Source: Pseudomonas sihuiensis
Lineage (GTDB): Bacteria > Pseudomonadota > Gammaproteobacteria > Pseudomonadales > Pseudomonadaceae
Length of the DNA stretch: 64,000 bases
Reading direction: 5' to 3'
Assembly (NCBI RefSeq): GCF_900106015.1
Contig: NZ_LT629797.1
Coordinates: 682,001-746,000 of the forward strand
The translations under genes and the position numbers were made by a program. Each line of letters begins with the position of its first letter. Positions within the stretch are counted from its first letter, which is position 1. Below, in pieces: positions 47,784 to 58,330 of this stretch. The notes below the pieces were generated by a model. It worked only from the letters and a program-made list of their open reading frames with translations. It ran no database searches and had not been told where the DNA came from.

Positions 47784-49730
47784 TTATTGCTTGCCCCAGG
47801 GCGCCGGTGCGCCGATCAGACGGCCCATGGCACCGTGGATGCCCAGTTCGGTCAGCACTGTGAGCTCCTCTTCGGTTTCCACCATCTCGGCGATCAGCGG
47901 CAGGTCGATGCTGTTGGTGGCGCGGAAGATCGCTTCGATGAACAGCCGCTTGTCGCTCTCCTGGTCGATGGCCCGGATATAGGTGCCATCGATCTTCAGG
48001 TACGCCAGGCCCAGGTGGGTGAGATTGCCAATCAGGCTGAAGCGCCCACCAAAATGCTGCAGGCCCAGGTTGAAACCCGCCTCACGAATCGCCTGGCTCA
48101 GCGCTTCCAGCTCGGCGGGTGGCGGCAGGTGGCGTTCGTCGATTTCCAGCGTCATCAGGTGCGCTACGTCTTTATGACTGTTCAGCGCATCGAGCAGGCG
48201 CGCTTTATCCTGGTCATTGCGCAGGGTCGCGGCAGACAGGCTCAGCGCCAGTGGGTGAGGATGTTGCGCCAGGTGCTCCAGGCTGTGTTCGAGCATCGCC
48301 AGATCGAAGCGCGCAGCCCAGCCCAGGCGCTCGATCCAGGGCAGGAAGCGCCCGGCCGTGATGGCTTCACCGGCTGGATCGAGCAGGCGTGCGAGGACCT
48401 TGTGCTGCATGAGCCTGCCCGTCGCGCATTCGGCTACAGGCTGGAAATACAACTGCAATTTTCCCTGGCTCAGCGCCTCGTCGATCCAGCCGCGCCAGTC
48501 GTGCAGGCCCTGAGTGGTCTGGGCGGTGAAGTCGTCGAGGCGTTCCCAGCACCTGTCGGTGTTGCTCTGTGCCTGAGCCAGTGCCTGATCGGCGCGACTC
48601 AGCACTGCCGCGCTCTGTTCGCCGGGGCGAAAGGCGGCAATACCGATATGTGCAACGGGATCGCAGTCACTGGCACCGGTCTGCTTCAGGCTGTTCAGGG
48701 CTTCGCTGAGCTCGCTGGCCAGGCGCTCTGCGTCTTCGCCATTGAGGCCGGGTGCAAGCAGCGTGAACTCGCCGCCGCGGTTGCGTGAGGCCAGCCATTG
48801 GCTGCGCCCCGGTAACGCCAGCAGTTGTTTGAGTTGATCGCCCAGCGCGGCGATCAGCGCGTCGGTACGCTGGCCGCCGAGACGCTGGTTGAGACCGCCC
48901 AGGTCGTTGAGGCGCAGCAGCAGCAGGTAGCCATCAGGATGCTGCTCGTTGATCACCAACTGGTTGCTCAGGCGTATGTCGAACTGGCGGCGGTTGGCCA
49001 GGCCGGTGAGGCTGTCCTGATAGGCCTCCTCGCGCAGTTTCTCGCTGCGCGCGGCCTCTTCGGCGAACAGGGTCTTGAGCTTGTCGACCATCTGGTTCAT
49101 TGCCAGCACCACCCGCTTGAGCTCTGGCGTGCGTGGCACACGGGGCAGGGTGAGAAATTCGCGGCGGCTGATGGCTTGCGCCTGCTGCACCATGTTGTCC
49201 AGCGGCCGCAGCTGGGTACGCAGCAGCCAGCCACCGAGCACGGCACTGACCAGGCCGCACAGCAGCAGCCAGAACAGGCTGCCGAGGGCGCTGTCCCACA
49301 GTTTGGCCAGGGCGAACTGTGGATGGCTGAGCACCTCGACCCTTGCGGCCTGCTCCCAGCCGCGCATGATCAGCGCATCGCCACCCTGGGGCTGCAGATC
49401 GACCAGGTCGACGAACCAGCCGGGCACGTTCTCGGGCCTGATCTCGGTGGCGCGTTCGACGATCACGCTGTCGTCGGCGATGCGCACCACGCGGATGCTG
49501 GCGAAGTAGCCACTGTCGAAGATCGAACTGACCATCAGCTCGATCATCGCCGGGTCGTCCACATGCGGCGTCATCGACAGCCCCAGCGCCGTGGCGGCGT
49601 CCTGGGCGTGCGAGCGCAGCTGGCTGATCAACTGTTCACGCGAGCTCTCCACCCCGGCGATGAAACTGCCGGTGAAGGCCACCACCAGAAACAGGCAGAT
49701 GGCGAGAAACAGTTGCTTTAGTAACGACAT
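47784..49730 (-). CDS. lapD: c-di-GMP receptor LapD (degenerate GGDEF-EAL)
   Basis: 648 residues: an N-terminal transmembrane helix, a periplasmic output domain (about 25-150), a second helix (about 152-172), a HAMP region, then GGDEF and EAL domains that have lost catalysis. The GGDEF motif is RGGEF (Gly319-Phe322) and the EAL motif is KVL (Lys444-Leu446), as in characterised LapD. When c-di-GMP binds the EAL domain, the periplasmic domain sequesters LapG, so LapA stays on the surface; when the level falls LapG is freed. It starts 12 bases after lapG in one operon. Confidence 0.95.
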   Translation of the reverse strand: MSLLKQLFLAICLFLVVAFTGSFIAGVESSREQLISQLRSHAQDAATALGLSMTPHVDDPAMIELMVSSIFDSGYFASIRVVRIADDSVIVERATEIRPENVPGWFVDLVDLQPQGGDALIMRGWEQAARVEVLSHPQFALAKLWDSALGSLFWLLLCGLVSAVLGGWLLRTQLRPLDNMVQQAQAISRREFLTLPRVPRTPELKRVVLAMNQMVDKLKTLFAEEAARSEKLREEAYQDSLTGLANRRQFDIRLSNQLVINEQHPDGYLLLLRLNDLGGLNQRLGGQRTDALIAALGDQLKQLLALPGRSQWLASRNRGGEFTLLAPGLNGEDAERLASELSEALNSLKQTGASDCDPVAHIGIAAFRPGEQSAAVLSRADQALAQAQSNTDRCWERLDDFTAQTTQGLHDWRGWIDEALSQGKLQLYFQPVAECATGRLMQHKVLARLLDPAGEAITAGRFLPWIERLGWAARFDLAMLEHSLEHLAQHPHPLALSLSAATLRNDQDKARLLDALNSHKDVAHLMTLEIDERHLPPPAELEALSQAIREAGFNLGLQHFGGRFSLIGNLTHLGLAYLKIDGTYIRAIDQESDKRLFIEAIFRATNSIDLPLIAEMVETEEELTVLTELGIHGAMGRLIGAPAPWGKQ

Positions 49731-49742
49731 GGCTTTTTCCTC

Positions 49743-50423
49743 CTAGCCTTCGCCAATGGCGAAGCCCTCCGCGCGCATTTTTTTCAGGATGTCCTGCCAG
49801 CGAGAGAGCTTCTTGGTGTCGCTCTTGCGTGTGTTGGAGCCTGCGAGGTAGAGGCCTTCGGCATTGAAGGCGTACACCGGCAGCAGGTCCTTGCGTTGCG
49901 AGGCAGGGCGGATGTCGTTGATCAGGTTGTCCAGCACCAGTGGCTCGGCGCTAGGGCTGGCGTAATAGGTCAGCACCATGTGCGCCTGGTTGTAGTTCAG
50001 CGCCTTGACGTAGGTGATGCGCAGCTTTTCGCTGGGGATGCCGAGGCGGCGCAGGGTGAAGTACTTGGCGATGGAGTAGTCCTCGCAATCGCCGGCGCCC
50101 TTGATCAGCATTTCTACTGGGGTGGCCCAGTAGTCGTTCTCGCGCCAGAGCTGAATGTCGTCGACGAAGCGGATGGTGCGGTTGAAGAAGCGATTGACCT
50201 CATTGAGCTTGTCCGCCTCGTTCAGGCTGGTGCTGCTCTTGATCAACTCTTCCCAGTCGAGAATGCGTTTGCGTGCAGGGCCGAGGTTGCCGTAGCGGTT
50301 TTCCGCATTCTTCACGATCACGGCGAAGTCCCAATCGGCTACTGCCAGCGCGGCCAGCAGCCCGCCGCCAATCCACAGGATCAGCAGCCGCCACCGCCAT
50401 CCCTGAACGCGCAGCCGTCGCAT
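49743..50423 (-). CDS. lapG: Periplasmic cysteine protease LapG
   Basis: A 226-residue bacterial transglutaminase-like cysteine protease with an N-terminal signal/anchor (about 11-29). The triad is visible: Cys113 in GDCEDY, His148 in QAHMVL, Asp165 in LDNLIND. LapG needs Ca2+ and cuts LapA-type adhesins between the alanines of TAAG, matching residues 118-121 of the adhesin encoded upstream. First gene of the lapG-lapD operon. Confidence 0.94.
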   Translation of the reverse strand: MRRLRVQGWRWRLLILWIGGGLLAALAVADWDFAVIVKNAENRYGNLGPARKRILDWEELIKSSTSLNEADKLNEVNRFFNRTIRFVDDIQLWRENDYWATPVEMLIKGAGDCEDYSIAKYFTLRRLGIPSEKLRITYVKALNYNQAHMVLTYYASPSAEPLVLDNLINDIRPASQRKDLLPVYAFNAEGLYLAGSNTRKSDTKKLSRWQDILKKMRAEGFAIGEG

Positions 50424-50542
50424 GGGGTCGTGGTCTCCAGGCTCGATTGGCAGAGTCTAGGTGAGGTGTCGGCTTTTTGCCGGCCGCTTCGTCACTGTAA
50501 GAAAGCAGCGTCAAAAGCTTGTCGAGAAAGTGACTGGCTCCC

Positions 50543-50600
50543 GTAGCCCGGATGCAATCCGGGGGACTCCCGCTGAGCTGTCGGATAGCATCCGGGCTGC
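50543..50600. repeat. REP-type inverted repeat (GTAGCCCGGATG family)
   Basis: A paired copy just past the end of the YbaN gene, upstream of lapG. Confidence 0.85.
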
Positions 50601-50609
50601 GCAGAGCGC

Positions 50610-51008
50610 TCAGGGATTGGGCAGGGTCTTCTGCTTGAGGATATACAGGCTGACCAGCGCCGCACTGCTGAGCATGAACACGCGCGCCCAGGGCATGGGC
50701 ACCAGATAGCAGGAGAAGCTGATGCTGGCCCACATCAGCACCAGGGCGTAGACCTTGCCCTTGAGTGGGATGCCCTGGCCTTCGAGGTAGTCGCGAATCC
50801 ACGGCCCCAGGCGCGGGTGGGTGACCAGCCAGAGGTAGAAACGCCGTGAGCTGCGCACGAAGCAGGCCGCCGCCAGGAGCAGGAATGGCGTGGTCGGCAG
50901 TACGGGCAGGAAGATGCCGATGACCCCGAGTGCCACGCTCAACCAGCCGATGGTCAGCAGCAGGTAACGGACACTGCGATGGCGGCTTGGCTGGATGTCA
51001 CGCGGCAT
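50610..51008 (-). CDS. ybaN: YbaN family (DUF454) inner-membrane protein
   Basis: 132 residues with four hydrophobic stretches and the DUF454 core GWLSVALGVIGIFLPVLPTTPFLLLAAACF, followed by SSRRFYLWL and HPRLGPWI. Function of the family is unknown. It lies 44 bases after the UPF0149 gene on the same strand. Confidence 0.85.
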   Translation of the reverse strand: MPRDIQPSRHRSVRYLLLTIGWLSVALGVIGIFLPVLPTTPFLLLAAACFVRSSRRFYLWLVTHPRLGPWIRDYLEGQGIPLKGKVYALVLMWASISFSCYLVPMPWARVFMLSSAALVSLYILKQKTLPNP

Positions 51009-51052
51009 GGGCGGGTCTTGGCGGCAGCCGGGGCGTGCCCCGGCTCATGGGG

Positions 51053-51637
51053 TCAGTGGCGAGGCTTGAGCAGTGCGGGTTTTTCTTCCGGAGCCTGGCA
51101 CAGCAGGAAGAGGGCGGTCAGCAGCTCGGGAATCTGGTCGATCATGCTGTCCACCAGGTCGCGGTCGCGGGCGATCTCGGCAAATTCGGCCTGTTCGTCG
51201 AACAGACCCGAGCCGACCATGATCGGCAGCAGCAACTCGCTGACTTCGTCTTCGGCATCTTCGAACCACACCGCTTCACGCAGGAACACGCCTTCCATGA
51301 AGCCGATGCACCAGCCGCGCAGGTCGGAGTCATCCGGTTCGTCACCGAGATCCAGATCGCACGGCAACTCGGGCTCTTCCTCGCCGGCCAGCTGACGCGC
51401 GATATGCGCCTTGAGATGGATCAGCGTGCTTTCGATCTCTTCGCGTTCGGCGTCGCTGCGGTAGTGCGGTGGCTCGGCGAACAGCGCATCGATCCACTCA
51501 CGCTCCGGTACCTGATCCGGGCAGATCGCCAGGGCGGTCAGGTAGCCATGCGCGGCCACGTAGTCCAACGCCTCTTCGTGCAACTCATCGGCATCGAGAA
51601 AGGCTTGCAGGCGGGACAGTTGCTCAGCGAAGGACAT
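51053..51637 (-). CDS. UPF0149 (YecA/YgfB-like) protein
   Basis: A 194-residue acidic, all-helical cytoplasmic protein with the family segment WCIGFMEGVFLREAVWF. No C-terminal SEC-C zinc motif is present. UPF0149 proteins have no agreed biochemical role, though some affect gene expression or antibiotic response. Divergent from recQ, sharing 171 bases of upstream DNA. Confidence 0.8.
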   Translation of the reverse strand: MSFAEQLSRLQAFLDADELHEEALDYVAAHGYLTALAICPDQVPEREWIDALFAEPPHYRSDAEREEIESTLIHLKAHIARQLAGEEEPELPCDLDLGDEPDDSDLRGWCIGFMEGVFLREAVWFEDAEDEVSELLLPIMVGSGLFDEQAEFAEIARDRDLVDSMIDQIPELLTALFLLCQAPEEKPALLKPRH

Positions 51638-51808
51638 CGTGGGGTTACCTTGAGGCTTAGGGGATAAACGAGGATGGATTCTAGTTCACCGCTGCCTCTG
51701 CGACCAGCACGGGCGCTCTACTAACGGCGATTGAGCGGCTTCGGACGGGTAGGCGCCCTGTTGCCTGCGATCCTGCGGCATAATGCGCGGCTAGATTTGG
51801 AGGCCTTC

Positions 51809-53941
<2,133 letters not shown>

Positions 53942-54002
53942 GCGCCCTCGGTGGAACTCGCTCGCCTGATTCTGGCGGCATTTCGCTCACAGGGCTAACA
54001 GG

Positions 54003-54150
54003 CCGTTGAGAAACGTAGGCGAGGTAGCCATTGCAAGGCAAAAAGCAGGCGAAAAAGCGGAGTTTATGAGTTGTAAATGAGCATTTGACCGGGCTGGCGT
54101 TCCAGCCTGTTTTTAACGCAGCAATGGCAACGCAGGTAGTTTTTCACCGG
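54003..54150. repeat. Long interspersed hairpin repeat, copy B
   Basis: Nested arms GCCATTGC/GCAATGGC (54027-54034 with 54121-54128), AAAAAGCAGGC/GCCTGTTTTT (54040-54050 with 54105-54114, one bulge) and apical TTTAT/GTAAA (54063-54067 with 54073-54077). A further imperfect outer stem joins about 54003-54017 with 54137-54150. It matches copy A at 8600-8730 and lies between recQ and hsbD. Confidence 0.7.
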
Positions 54151-54191
54151 TCTGCTAAGGTGTGGGCAGGCCGCCAGATAACGAGGTGAGG

Positions 54192-55352
54192 GTGCCTAAC
54201 TATCACGCCTGGCCCGACGAAGTTCGTTCGAGCCCCTATGCCGACCAGTTGAGCCTGGGCTTTCGTCGATTGCGTTTTTCCCGCGCTCTCGAGCGTGAAT
54301 ATCGTGCGCACATGCTCGAGGACGGCTTCGAGCTCAAACGTATCGCGCTCTGCGTGGCCACGGTCATCTGGCTGGCCCTGACTGCGCTCGACATGTTGGT
54401 GGTGCCTGCGTCACACCTGGGCTGGGTGATCGCCGTGCGCCTGGTGGTGCTGGTCATCCTGCTGGTTTGCGCGACCCTGATCCTGCGGCGTCGCCACAGC
54501 CATCTTCTGTTACCGCTGAGCATGACCTGCATCCTCGTGCTCGGCGTGGGGGCAGCGATGATTGTCGGTATCGCCCATCGCGCCGACCCCGGCTACCCCT
54601 ACGAAGGTCTGTTGCTGGTGAGCATGGCGGCGTACTTCCTGGTCGGCCTGCGCTTGAACGAGGCCCTTGCCTGTTCCCTGGTGATTTTGCTTGCCTATGT
54701 GATAGCGGAATTGGCCGCGGGGCTGCCTGCTCCGAGGCTGATCAACAACCTGTTGTTTCTGGTCTTCGGCAATCTTATCGGCGCTGTCGGTTGCTACCTC
54801 CTGGAATACAAATCACGCGAGCATTTTCTGATCAGCCACCTGATGCAGCTCCTTGCCTACCACGACAGCCTGACCGGGCTGCACAACCGTCGTAGCTTCA
54901 ATCGACAGTTCGAGCGCCTGTGGCGCCAGGCGCAGCGTGACGGCATATCGATTGCGTTGCTGCTCTGCGACATCGACCATTTCAAGGCCTACAACGACTG
55001 CTACGGTCACCAGGCTGGCGACGCGGCTTTGCAGCGTGTCGGCTCACTGATCAAGCAGGCGGCGCGGCGACCACTGGATATGGGCGTACGGCTTGGCGGT
55101 GAGGAGTTCGCGCTGCTGTTGTTCGACATCAGTGCCGATGAAGCCAGGCAACGCGCCGAGGCCCTGCGCCATTCGCTAGAGGAGGCGGGCATCGCCCACC
55201 GCGGCTCCGATAGCGCCGATGTACTGACCATGTCCATCGGCGTCGCCTGCCTGAGCCCGGATAGTCAGCCTGAATTGAGCCTGCTCTACGAACAGGCTGA
55301 CCGAGCGCTATACGAGGCCAAGGCTTTCGGGCGTAACAGGGTGGCGGCCTGA
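54192..55352 (+). CDS. hsbD: Membrane diguanylate cyclase, HsbD-like
   Basis: 386 residues from the GTG at 54192, with GAGGTGAGG just upstream. The N-terminal half has about six transmembrane helices (to about 215); the C-terminal GGDEF domain is intact, with GGEEF at 302-306 and the RPLD inhibitory site at 293-296, five residues before it. It should make c-di-GMP from two GTP with product inhibition. The order recQ, this gene, MarR, FimV-like, plpD matches what I recall of the PAO1 hsbD region; the symbol rests on that. Confidence 0.85.
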   Translation: MPNYHAWPDEVRSSPYADQLSLGFRRLRFSRALEREYRAHMLEDGFELKRIALCVATVIWLALTALDMLVVPASHLGWVIAVRLVVLVILLVCATLILRRRHSHLLLPLSMTCILVLGVGAAMIVGIAHRADPGYPYEGLLLVSMAAYFLVGLRLNEALACSLVILLAYVIAELAAGLPAPRLINNLLFLVFGNLIGAVGCYLLEYKSREHFLISHLMQLLAYHDSLTGLHNRRSFNRQFERLWRQAQRDGISIALLLCDIDHFKAYNDCYGHQAGDAALQRVGSLIKQAARRPLDMGVRLGGEEFALLLFDISADEARQRAEALRHSLEEAGIAHRGSDSADVLTMSIGVACLSPDSQPELSLLYEQADRALYEAKAFGRNRVAA

Positions 55353-55484
55353 CTTGCAGTCGGGGCGCAACGAGCCGGTCGCATTCTGCAACGCTCATGG
55401 CGCAATCTGCGCTTGCCCTGCGCATCGGGTTATGGCTAGCTGGCTAATAATTAGTTTTTGACCTTTGTATGAGTCCGCTTGCCC

Positions 55485-55916
55485 ATGTCTTACCCCGATC
55501 AACATCGCTTTGCCATGCAGGTTGCCCAGCTATCCCGTGCCTGGCGTTCCGAACTCGATAGACGCCTGGTAGGGCTGGGCCTGTCCCAGGCTCGCTGGCT
55601 GGTGCTGCTGCACCTGGCGCGCTTCAGTGAAATGCCGACCCAGCGTGAATTGGCGCAAAGCATCGGCGTAGAAGGGCCGACGCTGGCGCGTCTACTCGAC
55701 AGTCTCGAAAGCCAGGGGCTGGTTACTCGCGTGGCGGTACCCGAAGACCGCCGTGCCAAGAAGATTGCGCTGCAGCCGGACGCGCAGCCTTTGATCGAGA
55801 AGATCGAAGCGATTTCCACCCAACTGCGCCATGAAGTCTTCGCCGGTATCGACGAGGAGGATCTGCGTCGCTGTCAGCAGGTGCACGCTCGAGTGCTCGG
55901 CAACCTGATGAAGTGA
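55485..55916 (+). CDS. MarR family transcriptional regulator
   Basis: A 143-residue dimeric winged-helix regulator: helix-turn-helix in TQRELAQSIGVEGPTLARLLDSLESQGLV and the wing VPEDRRAKKIAL. The ATG at 55485 is used because conserved sequence begins immediately. It resembles the SlyA branch. Targets unknown; a terminator follows within 15 bases. Confidence 0.88.
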   Translation: MSYPDQHRFAMQVAQLSRAWRSELDRRLVGLGLSQARWLVLLHLARFSEMPTQRELAQSIGVEGPTLARLLDSLESQGLVTRVAVPEDRRAKKIALQPDAQPLIEKIEAISTQLRHEVFAGIDEEDLRRCQQVHARVLGNLMK

Positions 55917-55931
55917 ACCGCCTGTACTGTC

Positions 55932-55963
55932 AAAAATCCGATCATTTTTTGATCGGTTTTTTT
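55932..55963. terminator. Bidirectional rho-independent terminator
   Basis: CCGATCA and TGATCGG with a 5-base loop of T, an A-tract before and a T-tract after, directly past the MarR gene. Confidence 0.9.
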
Positions 55964-56193
55964 CTGTGCCTAATTTTTGACTGATTCAACTTGATGGCAC
56001 CGTGCTTTCGTCGGCAAACTGGCCCCCAAGCCGCTACTTTGTGAATTAGTAGCCATAATGCAATTCGAGACGGCCTCGACAAGGACCTTGTCGCCCGTTC
56101 TCGAACTATCAAGGGCGCCAGCCTCCCGGCCAAGGGATGCTCAGACAGGAAGTCGAGGAGGTGGCGTTCGAGCCGGATAACCCTGGAGGTCAC

Positions 56194-58278
56194 ATGGCTC
56201 GGGTGCGTCAATTAATGTTGGGTCTGGCGTCGGGGTCCGCCCTCTATTCGGGAATGGCACCGGCGCTTGGTTTGGGTGAAATCACGCTCCATTCTGCGCT
56301 GAATCAGCCTTTCGAGGCCGAGATCGAGCTGCTGGAAGTGGGGGACCTGAGCGCGCAGGATCTGCGTGTTGGTCTGGCGCCAGCCGAGGTGTTCAGTCGT
56401 TCGGGCGTCGAGCGCTTCTACTTTCTCAACGATCTGCGTTTCACGCCGCTTCTGCAGGGTTCACGTAGCGTGATCCGCGTGGTGTCGAACCGTCCGGTGC
56501 GTGAGCCATACCTGAACTTCATCGTCGAAGTGGCGCGTCCCAACGGCCAATTGCTGCGTGAGTACACCGTGCTGCTGGATCCTCCCGGCTCTTCGGCTTA
56601 CTCCGCCGTGGCTGCGCCAAGCGCTACGGCGCTTTCGCAACCCTCTACTCGCGCCGCAGCACCGCTCTCGCCGGTCAGCACGGTCACGCCGCCGAGTGCA
56701 TCTGCTGGGCACCGTCATCAGGTCAGCCGTGGCGACAGTCTCTGGTCCATCGCCGCGCGTCTGCGTGAGCAGGGCAGTAAGCTGTCTCAGCAGGCGCTGA
56801 TGGAGGGCATTCTTGCCCTTAACCCGAATGCCTTTGCTGGCGGCGATCCAAGTCGTCTACAGGCTGGCGCCGACCTGCTGCTGCCGGATGCCGCCCGTGC
56901 GGAGGCTGCCCAGCCGACTGCTGCTCCGGTCGCTGCCGAGGCCGCACCTGCGCTCGCTGAAAACACTGCCGAAGGGCCCGTGAGCGCGCCTATGGCTGCC
57001 TTGGAGCCAGCACCGCAGCAAAGCGAAAGCCTGGAGCTGCTGGCAGAGAGGCAGCGCCAGGTCGATCTGGAGCTGGCCAACCAGGCTGCGGAAAATCTGC
57101 AGCTGCAACAAGGCTTGGCGCAACTGCAATTGCAACTGCAGCAGTTGCAGGAGCAATTGGCGCAGAAGGATGCTCAGTTGGCTGAGCTAGCTGCGCGCAC
57201 CCCGGCCGAGCCGGTTGCCAAGCCCATTACCGCCGCGCCGGTCAGTGTCGAGGAGCCCGTGGCAGCAGAACGTGGCTGGTGGTCGACACTGTTGGCCGGT
57301 GGTCTTGGGCTTCTGCTGTTGCTCGGTGCGCTTTTCTGGGCCGTGCGGCGGCGTGGAGAGAAAACTAGGCCGGTGGTGCAGGTACAACCAAAGGCGCAGC
57401 CACCGCAGCAACCGCCTCGTCCCCAACTCGCGGCGGTTGCCGCTCCGGTTGCCGCAGCTCCGGTGGTCAAGGCAGTACCGGCGCCGGCTCCGGTGCGTGC
57501 TCAAGGGCCGGTCGACCCACTCGAGGCTGCCAATGTCTACATCGCCTACGGTCGCTTCAGCGAGGCCCGTGGTGAGCTGAGCAAGGCGCTGGCTCAGGAG
57601 CCGCAGCGCAGCGATCTGCGCTTCCGTCTATTGGAAGTTCTGGCGCTGCTGGGCGACGGGGCGGGCTTCGCGCGTGAGGAGGCCGTGCTGCGCGCCGAAG
57701 CGTTCGACGCCGCACGCATCGATGCCTTGAAGGCGCGGCATCCTGATCTGCGGGTGACTCAGCAGGTACCGACCGAGGTTATCGCTGAGCAGCAGCCTGC
57801 GGCCGAACCTGATTTTCAGCTCAACCTCGACGACCTGTCGCTGGATGCCGATTGGGATCTGGTCAGCCCTTTCCCTGCTACCGCCAAGGCCAAACCCAAG
57901 GCTGCTGCAGAACCGGAGTTCGATCCGTCGTTCGCCAGCAATCTGCAGGAGCTCCCGGAGGTGTTCGAACTGCATCATGAAGACGAGCAGTTGAGCGCCT
58001 TCAGTGAGATGGAAATGGTGCTCAGTGATGAGGTGCCGGCGCTGGATGACAACTTCATCGACGCTTTCGCCGGTGATGCCGATGCCACCGCTGCGCTGCA
58101 GGGCGACATCGACCACCTGGCGGGCAATCCGGAGCACATGGCCCAGCTTAACCAGGCGCTGGCTTACATCAAACAGGGCGATATCGCCACCGCCTGCGAC
58201 ATCCTCAACGAGGTGATCGATCACGGTGACGACGAGCAGAAAAAGGCCGCTCGCCAGTTGCTGGCAGAAATCGCCTGA
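56194..58278 (+). CDS. FimV/HubP-like membrane scaffold protein
   Basis: 694 residues from the ATG at 56194 with GGAGGTCAC before it. Layout: signal peptide ending near ALG, FimV N-terminal domain (LGEITLHSALNQPFEAEIELLEVGDL), LysM peptidoglycan-binding module (about 172-229), Gln-rich coiled coil (about 280-330), one transmembrane helix (about 364-386), Ala/Pro linker, and an acidic cytoplasmic part ending in a FimV C-terminal TPR motif. FimV/HubP proteins organise poles, type IV pili and flagella. It is shorter than P. aeruginosa FimV (about 919) and is not next to truA, so it is probably a paralogue. Confidence 0.85.
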   Translation: MARVRQLMLGLASGSALYSGMAPALGLGEITLHSALNQPFEAEIELLEVGDLSAQDLRVGLAPAEVFSRSGVERFYFLNDLRFTPLLQGSRSVIRVVSNRPVREPYLNFIVEVARPNGQLLREYTVLLDPPGSSAYSAVAAPSATALSQPSTRAAAPLSPVSTVTPPSASAGHRHQVSRGDSLWSIAARLREQGSKLSQQALMEGILALNPNAFAGGDPSRLQAGADLLLPDAARAEAAQPTAAPVAAEAAPALAENTAEGPVSAPMAALEPAPQQSESLELLAERQRQVDLELANQAAENLQLQQGLAQLQLQLQQLQEQLAQKDAQLAELAARTPAEPVAKPITAAPVSVEEPVAAERGWWSTLLAGGLGLLLLLGALFWAVRRRGEKTRPVVQVQPKAQPPQQPPRPQLAAVAAPVAAAPVVKAVPAPAPVRAQGPVDPLEAANVYIAYGRFSEARGELSKALAQEPQRSDLRFRLLEVLALLGDGAGFAREEAVLRAEAFDAARIDALKARHPDLRVTQQVPTEVIAEQQPAAEPDFQLNLDDLSLDADWDLVSPFPATAKAKPKAAAEPEFDPSFASNLQELPEVFELHHEDEQLSAFSEMEMVLSDEVPALDDNFIDAFAGDADATAALQGDIDHLAGNPEHMAQLNQALAYIKQGDIATACDILNEVIDHGDDEQKKAARQLLAEIA

Positions 58279-58299
58279 TCAACCCCGCTGTCATGTAAC

Positions 58300-58330
58300 G
58301 AGGCCGCGCACATGCGCGGCCTCTTCGTTT
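58300..58330. terminator. Terminator between convergent FimV-like gene and plpD
   Basis: GAGGCCGCGC and GCGCGGCCTC form a 10-bp stem with a 4-base loop followed by TTCGTTT, ending at the plpD stop codon. Confidence 0.8.

Noticed and set aside
56194..58278. Calling the FimV-like gene fimV itself
   Set aside because: It is about 220 residues shorter than P. aeruginosa FimV and truA does not follow, so the symbol is withheld.
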